Assembly (NCBI GenBank): GCA_958421945.1
Contig: CATZMZ010000005.1
Coordinates: forward strand, 1-64,000
Direction: 5' to 3'
DNA: 64,000 nt
Origin: an uncultured Eubacteriales bacterium
Lineage (GTDB): Bacteria > Bacillota > Clostridia > Christensenellales > Borkfalkiaceae
Below, one piece after another: positions 51,086 through 58,234 of this stretch (positions within the stretch are counted from its first letter, which is position 1; each line of letters starts with the position of its first letter). The notes beneath the pieces are model-generated. The model did not search any database. It worked only from the letters and a program-made list of their open reading frames with translations, and had not been told where the DNA came from. Position numbers and translations under genes: made by a program.

Positions 51086-51475
51086 ATGAAGTTTTCTCAT
51101 CAGAGAGCGTTAATAAAAGAAATATTAAAGGGGAGGAGCGACCATCCTACCGCCGATATGGTTTACGCGGCGGCAAGACTGCGAGAGCCGTCTATCAGTC
51201 TCGGCACGGTTTACAGAAACTTGAAAACTCTTTCGGAGAACGGCGAGGTAGATACGCTTGAAACAGTCGATAAAAAGCTGCATTACGACGGCAACGTAAA
51301 CAAGCACGGGCATTTTATTTGCGCGCAGTGCTACAAAATTTACGATATTTGGTCAAAGCCCGAAATCCCGGAGGAACTTAAAGTTTTGGGATTTACGGTT
51401 ATGGAAGCAAAAAGCGTGTATTACGGTTTTTGCGATAAATGTAAAGAACAAATCGCGGAAAACGCGAAAAAATAA
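51086..51475 (+). CDS. perR: Fur-family peroxide regulator, PerR-like
   Basis: 129 residues. Winged helix HPTADMVYAAARLREPSISLGTVYRNLKTLSENGEV at the N-terminus, and a metal-binding C-terminal domain with zinc cysteine pairs CAQC and CDKC. PerR senses peroxide through metal-catalysed histidine oxidation and derepresses defence genes. The genes just downstream (reverse rubrerythrin, BFD-like protein, rubredoxin) are typical PerR targets, which supports PerR rather than Fur or Zur. Confidence 0.88.
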   Translation: MKFSHQRALIKEILKGRSDHPTADMVYAAARLREPSISLGTVYRNLKTLSENGEVDTLETVDKKLHYDGNVNKHGHFICAQCYKIYDIWSKPEIPEELKVLGFTVMEAKSVYYGFCDKCKEQIAENAKK

Positions 51476-51487
51476 GGAGATTTTGTT

Positions 51488-52033
51488 ATGAAAAAATTTG
51501 TTTGCAGTATTTGCGGATACGTTCACGAAGGCGATTCCGCTCCGGAAAAATGCCCGCAGTGCGGCGCGCCCGCTTCTAAATTCACGGAGCAGAAAGAGGG
51601 TTTAAGCTGGGCGGCGGAACACGTCGTCGGCGTGGCGAAAGACGTTGACCCCGAAATACTCGAAGGGTTGCGTATGAACTTTGCGGGCGAGTGCACCGAA
51701 GTGGGAATGTACCTTGCGATGGCGCGCGTCGCGCACAGAGAGGGGTATCCCGAAATCGGTTTATACTGGGAAAAAGCTGCTTTCGAGGAGGCTGAACACG
51801 CCGCGAAATTTGCCGAGCTTTTGGGCGAAGTCGTTACCGATTCCACCGAGAAAAACCTCGAACTTCGCGTTGCTGCGGAAAACGGCGCGACGCAGGGTAA
51901 ATTCGATTTGGCTAAAAAGGCGAAAGCACTTAATCTCGACGCAATTCACGACACCGTTCACGAAATGGCTCGCGACGAAGCGCGCCACGGCAAAGCGTTT
52001 GCGGGATTGTTAAAGAGATATTTCAATAAATAA
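51488..52033 (+). CDS. Reverse rubrerythrin (rubredoxin-like domain first)
   Basis: 181 residues. An N-terminal rubredoxin-like iron site (CSICGYVHEGDSAPEKCPQCGAP) precedes the ferritin-like di-iron domain with the helix motifs EGLRMNFAGECTEVGMYL, EKAAFEEAEHAAKFAELLG and HDTVHEMARDEARHGKAF. In ordinary rubrerythrin the order is inverted. These proteins act as NADH-linked peroxidases and oxygen reductases in anaerobes. AAGGAG precedes the ATG, 12 bases after perR. Confidence 0.93.
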   Translation: MKKFVCSICGYVHEGDSAPEKCPQCGAPASKFTEQKEGLSWAAEHVVGVAKDVDPEILEGLRMNFAGECTEVGMYLAMARVAHREGYPEIGLYWEKAAFEEAEHAAKFAELLGEVVTDSTEKNLELRVAAENGATQGKFDLAKKAKALNLDAIHDTVHEMARDEARHGKAFAGLLKRYFNK

Positions 52034-52047
52034 GGGTGATTATCGCT

Positions 52048-52245
52048 ATGGAAAACTACGAGATTTGTCATTGCAAAAAAGTTACGTACGCGGACGTTGA
52101 ACGCGCGCTTGAAAACGGAAAGAATTTTTCGGACGTGGAAAACGCTTTTTCGGACGTGCAGAAAATAACTCATTGTTCCACGGGTTGCGGCGGTTGTCAT
52201 TCCGCGGTGCTTGACGCGATTTCTCAGATAATGATGAATAAATAA
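52048..52245 (+). CDS. BFD-like [2Fe-2S]-binding small protein
   Basis: 65 residues from the ATG at 52048, behind AAGGGTG. It carries the four cysteines of the BFD-like fold: CHCKK near residue 6 and CSTGCGGCH near residue 44. BFD-like domains serve as electron carriers or partners of iron-storage and nitrite-reductase-type proteins. Placed between reverse rubrerythrin and rubredoxin, it probably shuttles electrons for peroxide reduction (inference). Confidence 0.85.
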   Translation: MENYEICHCKKVTYADVERALENGKNFSDVENAFSDVQKITHCSTGCGGCHSAVLDAISQIMMNK

Positions 52246-52269
52246 TCGAATAATTAAAGAGGTGAAATT

Positions 52270-52422
52270 ATGAAATACGTTTGTCCTTGCGGATACGTTT
52301 ACGACGAAACTCTCGGAGATCCCGAAAACGGCGTTGCTCCCGGCACTAAGTGGGAAGACGTCCCCGAAGATTTCGTTTGCCCCGTATGCGGTCTTAATAA
52401 AGACGCTTTTACGGAAGAGTAA
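52270..52422 (+). CDS. Rubredoxin
   Basis: 50 residues: MKYVCPCGYVYDETLGDPE, then GTKWEDVPEDFVCPVCGL. The two iron-binding pairs are CPC (one residue shorter than the usual CxxC spacing, CPCG) and CPVC. Rubredoxin is a one-electron carrier. It is the last gene of the perR cluster and donates electrons to the rubrerythrin. AGAGGTG precedes the ATG. A terminator lies at 52512. Confidence 0.9.
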   Translation: MKYVCPCGYVYDETLGDPENGVAPGTKWEDVPEDFVCPVCGLNKDAFTEE

Positions 52423-52442
52423 TCTTTTCAATGCAAAAATGC

Positions 52443-52478
52443 CGACCTACGGTAAAAATGCGACCTACGGTAAAAATG
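52443..52478 (+). repeat. Two tandem 18-nt repeats
   Basis: CGACCTACGGTAAAAATG occurs twice head to tail (52443-52460, 52461-52478), with a degenerate third unit following. It lies just after the rubredoxin stop. No function is evident. Confidence 0.7.
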
Positions 52479-52511
52479 CCGGCTCACGGTCTGGCAATTT
52501 TATAAAAACAC

Positions 52512-52546
52512 AAAAGCAGAGGTTTTTTAAGCCCCTGCTTTTTTTG
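52512..52546 (+). terminator. Terminator of the perR cluster
   Basis: AAAAGCAG (52512-52519) and CTGCTTTT (52535-52542) pair across a T-rich loop and are followed by a continuing T-run. Confidence 0.75.
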
Positions 52547-52747
52547 CGCGGGCAGAATTTGGCGCGCCGAATAGTTTTTTGTGGCAAAATATGGCGTTAT
52601 CTTTGAAGATTGAAAAGTCGTTTTGTCGTACTCGCCACTTTCGGGAATATTATATAAAAAATCAAATCTTTTGTAAGCGGTTTTAGGCAACAAAGGGTAA
52701 AAATTATAAAATATTTTATTAAAAACATAATAATTACTGTCTAAATA

Positions 52748-52776
52748 TTGACTTTTCGTTGCATAAAGAATAAAAT
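52748..52776 (+). promoter_or_regulatory. Promoter of the BspA-like lipoprotein gene
   Basis: TTGACT (52748-52753), 17 nt, TAAAAT (52771-52776). The start point near 52783 gives a leader of about 190 nt. Confidence 0.75.
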
Positions 52777-52779
52777 AAA

Positions 52780-52953
52780 AATGCGATGCAATCAAATTTA
52801 TGTGGCAAGAAGTATATTTCCGGTAGAAGTGTATCGTTTTTTCGCATTACACAAATCTTTTTTTCACATAGAACAGATTAAAGTAAAATGTATCGCAAGC
52901 AATCGAGAATGGGTATTTTTACGGTACCGTTCTCGTTTGGGGCGGTATTTTTT
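52780..52953 (+). ncRNA. Attenuator-like leader upstream of the BspA-like gene; unassigned
   Basis: AATGCGA (52780-52786) can pair with TCGCATT (52842-52848), closing a 55-nt domain. Downstream are two mutually exclusive hairpins: CGAGAATGG with CCGTTCTCG (52904-52912 with 52927-52935) and TACCG with CGGTA (52925-52929 with 52943-52947). The second is followed by seven T and looks like a terminator, the first would prevent it. GCGATGCA (52783-52790) could alternatively pair with TGTATCGC (52890-52897). This has the layout of a riboswitch or other attenuator but matches no class I know. Confidence 0.5.
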
Positions 52954-52975
52954 TATGCCGAAGGAGAGATATTAT

Positions 52976-55363
52976 ATGAGAAAGATTTTTGGGGTTTTAT
53001 TATCTGTACTTTGCATATGTTGCGCGGCGATAGGTTTAACCGGTTGTAAAAAAGATAAGCATATTCATTCGTTTGACAAACAGGTTATAACGGACGAATA
53101 TAAGGCGACCGACGCAACCTGCACCGAAGCGGCAACCTATTATTATTCTTGCGAATGCGGCGAGAAAGGCGCGGGAACTTTTGAATATGGCAAAACCATT
53201 CCTCACTATTTTATCGAGGAAAGAGTAGAGGAAAAATATCTCAAATCATCGGCAACCTGTGTGGAAAGGGCAAAATACTACTATTCCTGCAAGTGTGGAG
53301 AAGCGGGAGAGAAAACCTTTGAATACGGCGGATATTCCGGGCATAAATACGGCGAATGGATTGAGAAAATACCGGCAACGTGCAGACAATCGGGAACGGT
53401 CGGGCATAAAAATTGCCTGACGTGCTACAAAAGTTTCGATGCCCACGATAACGAGATTGATAATTTAACAATTAAACCCGAGCATATATTTACAGACGGT
53501 AAGTGTAAGTTTTGCGGGATTTTACAGCCTACGGACGGGATAAAATACGAGCTGTCCGACTATAAAAACTTTTATATAGTTTCAGGTGTTTCGGAGGATG
53601 TGAAAAACAACGTAACGAATCTGGTTATTGCCGATTCCGTCAACGGTATTCGGGTAAGTGATATAGGTTTTGAGGCTTTTGAAGGCTACGACAAACTTAC
53701 GAGCGTTACTATTCCCGACGGAATAACGAATATCGGCGACAAGGCTTTCAAAGGCTGTACCGGGCTTACGAGCGTTACTATCCCGGACAGCGTAAAATCT
53801 ATCGCCAATAGTACGTTCGAAAATTGTACCGGACTTACTAACGTAATAATACCGGACAGCGTCACCTTTATCGGTGATAGTTTGTTCAAAGGGTGCACGG
53901 GACTTACGAGCGTAACTATCGGCAGCGGCGTAACTTCTATCGGTAACGATGTATTCAAAGCTTGTTCGGGACTTAAAAGCGTAACGATACCCGATAGTAT
54001 ATCAAATATCGCCGAAGCGGCGTTCGGATATTGTACCGGTCTTATGAGTGTTACAATCCCGGACAGCGTAACCTCTGTCGGCGACCATGCTTTCAGGGGT
54101 TGCACAGGACTTACGAGCGTAACTATCGGCAGTGGCGTAACTTCTATCGGTTCTAATGCGTTCTGTGGTTGCACGGGACTTGCGAATATAGTAATACCGG
54201 ATAACGTCACGTCAATCGGTCGCGCTGTTTTTGAAAACTGCAGCAATCTTACGAGCGTGACTATCGGCAACGGACTAACTTCCATCGCCTGTTATTCTTT
54301 CAACGGTTGCACGGAACTTACAAGCGTGACTATCGGCAGCGGCGTAACTTCTATCGGTGATTTCGCTTTCTATAAATGCAACAAAATTACGGACATAGTC
54401 TATACCGGCACGGTGACAGACTGGCTTAAAATAGAAGCTCTCGGAGAATTGATGGGCACCTGTTTAAATAAAAACGTTACTATAGACGGCAAACAAATTA
54501 CCGAATTGACCATCCCCGACGGTATAACTTCTATCGGGGCAAGTTCTTTCTTTGGTTGTATCGGGCTTACGAGCGTTACTATTCCGGATAGTGTTACAAC
54601 TATCTGCGTCGACGTTTTCGGCGGCTGTACCGGGCTTACGAGCGTTACTATTCCCGACAGCGTAACTATTATCGAAGATTTGGCGTTCAGTTTGTGTACG
54701 GGGCTTACGAACGTTAATATCGGTAACGGTGTGACCAAATTAGAACGTGGCACATTCCGTGATTGCAGTAATCTTACGAGTATAACTATTGGCAGTGCGT
54801 TAAAATATATCGACGAGTCAGCGTTTGACGGTTGCCGCGGGTTAAAGAATATTTATATAACGGATTTGGCGTCTTGGTGCAAAATTTGGAAGTTGTATTA
54901 TCTTACGGGTTTGCCCGGTTCGGAATATAGAAAGTTTTATTTTAATAATGAACTTATAACAAATCTCGTTATCCCCGATGGCGTGGATTCTGTCTGTGAC
55001 GGTGCGCTTTATAATTATAGAGGACTTAAAAGCGTGACGATTCCCGATAGCGTCACTTCTATCGGCGATATCGCTTTCAAAGGATGCACGGGGCTTAAGA
55101 ATATAGTAATACCCGGTAAAGTCACTTCCATCGGCACGGCAGCTTTCGAAGGGTGCACGGGGCTTACCGATATAATAATACCCTGTAGCGTCACTTTCAT
55201 CGACAGAGACGCTTTCATGGGGTGCGAAAATCTCACGAGCATAACATATGGCGGTACAAAAGAACAATGGAAAAAACCGTGTGGCATGTTATCCTGGAGT
55301 TACGGTATTTCAAAAGATTGCATAATCCATTGCACTGACGGCGATATAAAACTTTTCAAATAA
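52976..55363 (+). CDS. BspA-like leucine-rich repeat surface lipoprotein
   Basis: 795 residues from the ATG at 52976, behind AAGGAGAG; the longer frame upstream is the leader. A lipoprotein signal peptide ends in LTGC (Cys near 23). Residues ~30-150 hold two repeats of the pattern ATC-x-E-A-x-YYYSC-x-CGE with many cysteines. From ~170 to ~790 there are about two dozen LRR_5 (BspA-type) units of ~23 residues (GLTSVTIPDSVTSIGD-AF). Such proteins face outside and often bind host or microbial surfaces. Its codon choice and A+T content differ from neighbours, suggesting acquisition. It is flanked by two rubredoxin copies. Confidence 0.9.
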   Translation: MRKIFGVLLSVLCICCAAIGLTGCKKDKHIHSFDKQVITDEYKATDATCTEAATYYYSCECGEKGAGTFEYGKTIPHYFIEERVEEKYLKSSATCVERAKYYYSCKCGEAGEKTFEYGGYSGHKYGEWIEKIPATCRQSGTVGHKNCLTCYKSFDAHDNEIDNLTIKPEHIFTDGKCKFCGILQPTDGIKYELSDYKNFYIVSGVSEDVKNNVTNLVIADSVNGIRVSDIGFEAFEGYDKLTSVTIPDGITNIGDKAFKGCTGLTSVTIPDSVKSIANSTFENCTGLTNVIIPDSVTFIGDSLFKGCTGLTSVTIGSGVTSIGNDVFKACSGLKSVTIPDSISNIAEAAFGYCTGLMSVTIPDSVTSVGDHAFRGCTGLTSVTIGSGVTSIGSNAFCGCTGLANIVIPDNVTSIGRAVFENCSNLTSVTIGNGLTSIACYSFNGCTELTSVTIGSGVTSIGDFAFYKCNKITDIVYTGTVTDWLKIEALGELMGTCLNKNVTIDGKQITELTIPDGITSIGASSFFGCIGLTSVTIPDSVTTICVDVFGGCTGLTSVTIPDSVTIIEDLAFSLCTGLTNVNIGNGVTKLERGTFRDCSNLTSITIGSALKYIDESAFDGCRGLKNIYITDLASWCKIWKLYYLTGLPGSEYRKFYFNNELITNLVIPDGVDSVCDGALYNYRGLKSVTIPDSVTSIGDIAFKGCTGLKNIVIPGKVTSIGTAAFEGCTGLTDIIIPCSVTFIDRDAFMGCENLTSITYGGTKEQWKKPCGMLSWSYGISKDCIIHCTDGDIKLFK

Positions 55364-55367
55364 CCAT

Positions 55368-55523
55368 ACGAAATACGTTTGTCCTTGCGGATACGTTTAT
55401 GACGAAGAACTCGGCGACGAGGAAAACGGTATTGCTGCAGGCACGAAGTGGGCGGACGTTCCGGAAGATTTCGTTTGCCCGATTTGCGGATTAGGTAAGG
55501 AGTCTTTCGAAGAAGAAGCTTAA
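55368..55523 (+). pseudogene. Second rubredoxin copy lacking a start codon
   Basis: An intact 51-residue rubredoxin frame (KYVCPCGYVYDEELGDEEN ... FVCPICGL ... EEEA). It closely matches the rubredoxin at 52270, but the initiator position reads ACG and no ribosome binding site precedes it. It begins five bases after the stop of the BspA-like gene and is in a different frame. Similarity to the first copy starts exactly at the start codon, so the BspA-like insertion seems to have replaced its 5' end. It is probably silent. Confidence 0.75.
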
Positions 55524-55539
55524 AACCGAACAGTATTAT

Positions 55540-55580
55540 CCACGCCCGCCGCGATTTTCATCGCGGCGGGCGTGGCTTTT
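55540..55580 (+). terminator. Strong intrinsic terminator
   Basis: A perfect 16-bp stem (55540-55555 with 55560-55575) with a 4-nt loop, then CTTTT. It follows the second rubredoxin copy. Confidence 0.9.
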
Positions 55581-55637
55581 AATTGCACGATAATACGGAA
55601 TTACTTAAAAAAGGAAACAAAAGCAAAGTAAAACCTG

Positions 55638-55672
55638 TCTATGAGATTCGTTATTAGCCTGTCATAGGCGGT
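55638..55672 (+). repeat. 35-nt direct repeat, copy A
   Basis: Begins TCTATGAGATTCGTTATTAG and ends TCATAGGCGGT. It differs at one position from 55825-55859. The stretch 55581-55923 is otherwise gene-free and made of repeat pieces. Confidence 0.8.
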
Positions 55673-55710
55673 CGGTTCAGAATGACGTAAGACGGTGGTA
55701 TTGAAGCGCG

Positions 55711-55756
55711 CTGCCGCGGAGATTACCACGTCGCTGCGCTCCTCGTAATGACGTAA
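55711..55756 (-). repeat. Dispersed repeat, copy 3 (inverted relative to 46.9-47.2 kb)
   Basis: A 46-nt match, with one mismatch, to the reverse complement of the 62-nt repeats at 46922 and 47105. It ends TAATGACGTAA on the plus strand. Confidence 0.85.
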
Positions 55757-55824
55757 AGAAAGAAATTATAATTATTATCCTGTCATACCGAGCTTTGCTT
55801 TCTTTGACTTTCCCGCGAAGTATC

Positions 55825-55859
55825 TCTATGAGATTCGTTATTAGCCCGTCATAGGCGGT
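55825..55859 (+). repeat. 35-nt direct repeat, copy B
   Basis: Same 35 nt as 55638-55672 except one C/T difference. It is preceded by TTCCCGCGAAGTATC, which is related in reverse to sequence near 47031-47056. Confidence 0.8.
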
Positions 55860-55923
55860 AGGAGAGATTTTTAGGGCGTCGGTCAAAATTCTGCGTAAAA
55901 TTTTATATTTTTACAAAAATCGT

Positions 55924-55952
55924 TTGACTTTAACAAAAATTTTTTGTATATT
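55924..55952 (+). promoter_or_regulatory. Promoter of the first lysine-riboswitch transcript
   Basis: TTGACT (55924-55929), 17 nt, TATATT (55947-55952), ending about 12 bases before the aptamer. Confidence 0.8.
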
Positions 55953-55963
55953 AAAGATAATCG

Positions 55964-56182
55964 AATAGAGGCGCGTCCGATATGATAAACGTCGGCAGGG
56001 TTTTAGCCGACGTGGTAAAGGAGAGGACGCCGAAGAAGGCTTCTTTTACCCGAAAGAGCTTATCTGGGTGCGGGGGAAATACCCTTGCAACTGTCGCGGG
56101 AGTTAATCTCGCGTTGCGCTATTGAATATTAAGACAATGGATCCTAAGTCGTGATATTTAATAGTATCACGATTTTTTTATT
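55964..56182 (+). ncRNA. Lysine riboswitch (L-box) upstream of the NhaC-family transporter
   Basis: The aptamer spans 55964-56123 (160 nt). It shows the L-box core: AGAGGCGCG near the 5' end, P2 GCGTCC/GGACGC, CGCCGAAG, the CTGGGT segment, ACTGTCGCGGG and the closing GCGCTATT. The expression platform is a terminator TCGTGATA/TATCACGA (56149-56156 with 56165-56172) followed by seven T. Lysine binding should promote termination and lower transporter synthesis. It is nearly identical to the element at 59238. Confidence 0.92.
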
Positions 56183-56209
56183 TTTTAGATTTTTTTATTA
56201 GGAGACAAT

Positions 56210-57985
56210 ATGTTAAACGAAAAAAAGCTTTTAAGTAACAAAAGACTTATAACTTTAATCGTCGCTTCCATTGTTATCGTTGCGCTTCTTATCGTCGCGG
56301 TGGCAACCGGTATGGTTAAAAATACCGTAGCCTGTCCCGATTGTAACGCAACGGGGGCGATAGACGGCGCGGTTTGCGGTACGTGCGAAGGCGCGGGTAA
56401 GGTTGTGGGTTCGCTTTGGGCGTTGCTCCCTCCGATTATCGCTATCGGGCTTGCGCTCATCACGAAAGAGGTTTACAGCTCGCTGTTTATCGGAATTCTG
56501 TCCGGCGCGATTTTGTCCGCAGGCTTCAGCTTTACGGGGGTTATGGACAACGTGGTTAAAGTCGGTCTTATTTCTTCCGTTGCCGATAACGCGGGTATAT
56601 TCGTTTTCCTTATCGAACTCGGCATAGTCGTTGCGCTCGTCAACAGGGCAGGCGGCTCGCGAGCGTTCGGCGAATGGGCGAAAACTCACGTTAAATCCAA
56701 GGTCGGCGCACAGCTTTGCACGTTCGTTCTCGGTATTTTTATTTTTATCGACGACTATTTTAACTGCCTTACGGTCGGCTCGGTTATGCGTCCCGTTACG
56801 GATAAGCATAAGGTTTCGCGCTCAAAGCTCGCTTACCTTATCGACGCGACTGCCGCGCCTATCTGCATGATTGCGCCTATCTCTTCGTGGGCGGCGGCGG
56901 TTTCTCAATACGCGCAGGACGGGCAAGGCTTTAAGCTTTTCATAATGGCTATTCCGTTCAATTTCTATTCGCTTCTCACGCTCGTGTTTATCGTCGCGCT
57001 CGTACTTATGAAATTCGATTTCGGACCTATGCGCAAGCACGAGTTTAACGCGGAACACGGCGACTTGTTCAGCGGCGAAAGAATCGCTAACGACGTGGAC
57101 GAGCCTTGCGCCAAGGGCAGGGTGTTCGACCTGATCATTCCCATCGCGCTGCTTATAGTTTCGTGCGTGTTCGCGCTCGTTTACGTCGGCGGAATTTTCG
57201 AGGGTAAAAGTTTTATCGCGGCGTTTGCCGATACGGACGCGTTCGTGGCGTTGCCCTGGGGCGGTCTTATCGCGCTCGTCGTGTCGATTATTTATTTCGC
57301 GGCGAGAAAGGTTGTTTCGGTAAGCGATTCTATGAAATCCGTTCCGAAAGGATTTATCGCGATGGTCCCCGCAATACTTATTCTTACGTTTGCGACGGGT
57401 CTTAAAAACATGACGAGTACGCTCGGCGCGAAATTTTACGTCGGCGACCTTATGCACGGTGCAGCGGCAGGCTTTACGAGTTTCTTGCCCGCAATAATCT
57501 TCCTCGTGGCGTGCTTGCTGGCTTTTGCAACGGGTACTTCCTGGGGAACTTTCGGAATTCTTATTCCTATCGTTACGGCGATGTTCGGCGACGGCGATAT
57601 GCTGCTTATGATTTCAATGTCGGCGTGCCTTGCGGGCGCGGTTTGCGGCGACCATTGCTCGCCCATATCCGACACGACCATTATGTCGAGTGCGGGTGCG
57701 GAATGCGAACACTTAAACCACGTTACCACGCAAATTCCTTACGCGGTTACCGTTGCGGCGATTTCGTTCGTAATGTATCTGTTTGCGGGGCTTATGCAAA
57801 TGGTTATTCATAACTTTGCGATAATGGTTATTTTATCGCTCGTCGTGGGCGCGGCGCTTACTGTCGGAACGCTTTTCGTTATTAAGAAAATGGTTTCAAA
57901 GCACCCGCTCGACCATAAAACGGGCGTTCAGCCGGCACAGTCCGAACAGTCGGAACAGCCCGAACAGACGGAGCAAGCCGAATAA
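56210..57985 (+). CDS. NhaC-family transporter, probable lysine transporter (LysW-like)
   Basis: 591 residues and about 12-13 membrane helices, with family segments such as FVLGIFIFIDDYFNCLTVGSVMRPV and GDHCSPISDTTIMSSAG. NhaC proteins are sodium/proton antiporters, but members placed behind lysine riboswitches (LysW) are thought to move lysine. Between the first two helices is an extra loop with CPDCNATG and CGTCEGAG (C42, C45, C56, C59), which resembles one DnaJ zinc-binding unit. The C-terminus is a short Gln/Glu-rich tail. AGGAG precedes the ATG. Expression depends on the riboswitch just upstream. Confidence 0.88.
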   Translation: MLNEKKLLSNKRLITLIVASIVIVALLIVAVATGMVKNTVACPDCNATGAIDGAVCGTCEGAGKVVGSLWALLPPIIAIGLALITKEVYSSLFIGILSGAILSAGFSFTGVMDNVVKVGLISSVADNAGIFVFLIELGIVVALVNRAGGSRAFGEWAKTHVKSKVGAQLCTFVLGIFIFIDDYFNCLTVGSVMRPVTDKHKVSRSKLAYLIDATAAPICMIAPISSWAAAVSQYAQDGQGFKLFIMAIPFNFYSLLTLVFIVALVLMKFDFGPMRKHEFNAEHGDLFSGERIANDVDEPCAKGRVFDLIIPIALLIVSCVFALVYVGGIFEGKSFIAAFADTDAFVALPWGGLIALVVSIIYFAARKVVSVSDSMKSVPKGFIAMVPAILILTFATGLKNMTSTLGAKFYVGDLMHGAAAGFTSFLPAIIFLVACLLAFATGTSWGTFGILIPIVTAMFGDGDMLLMISMSACLAGAVCGDHCSPISDTTIMSSAGAECEHLNHVTTQIPYAVTVAAISFVMYLFAGLMQMVIHNFAIMVILSLVVGAALTVGTLFVIKKMVSKHPLDHKTGVQPAQSEQSEQPEQTEQAE

Positions 57986-58103
57986 AAAGGTTAAACCGAA
58001 TTCGCAGTTAAAAGAGTTCGGGATAGGTGTAAATCGTCGATAAAGCGTTTGTTCTGATTATGTATATCGGCGAATATCCGTTTTAATCGGTTTAATATGA
58101 CGG

Positions 58104-58138
58104 CGCGCCTTGCAGGGTTCGATGCAAGGCGCGTTTTT
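58104..58138 (+). terminator. Terminator of the NhaC-family gene
   Basis: CGCGCCTTGCA pairs with TGCAAGGCGCG (58104-58114 with 58123-58133), followed by TTTTT. Confidence 0.9.
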
Positions 58139-58234
58139 CGTAAAGGATATAACTTAAAACGGTTTTTAATAAAAATAAAACGCGTTTAACTGTGTTTTTG
58201 AATAAAAAAACGGCTTAAAGCCCATACTATCGCT

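Noticed and set aside
58011..58140. tRNA-like sequence GGTTCGATGC after the NhaC-family gene
   Set aside because: It is the loop of an intrinsic terminator; no acceptor or anticodon stems can be drawn.
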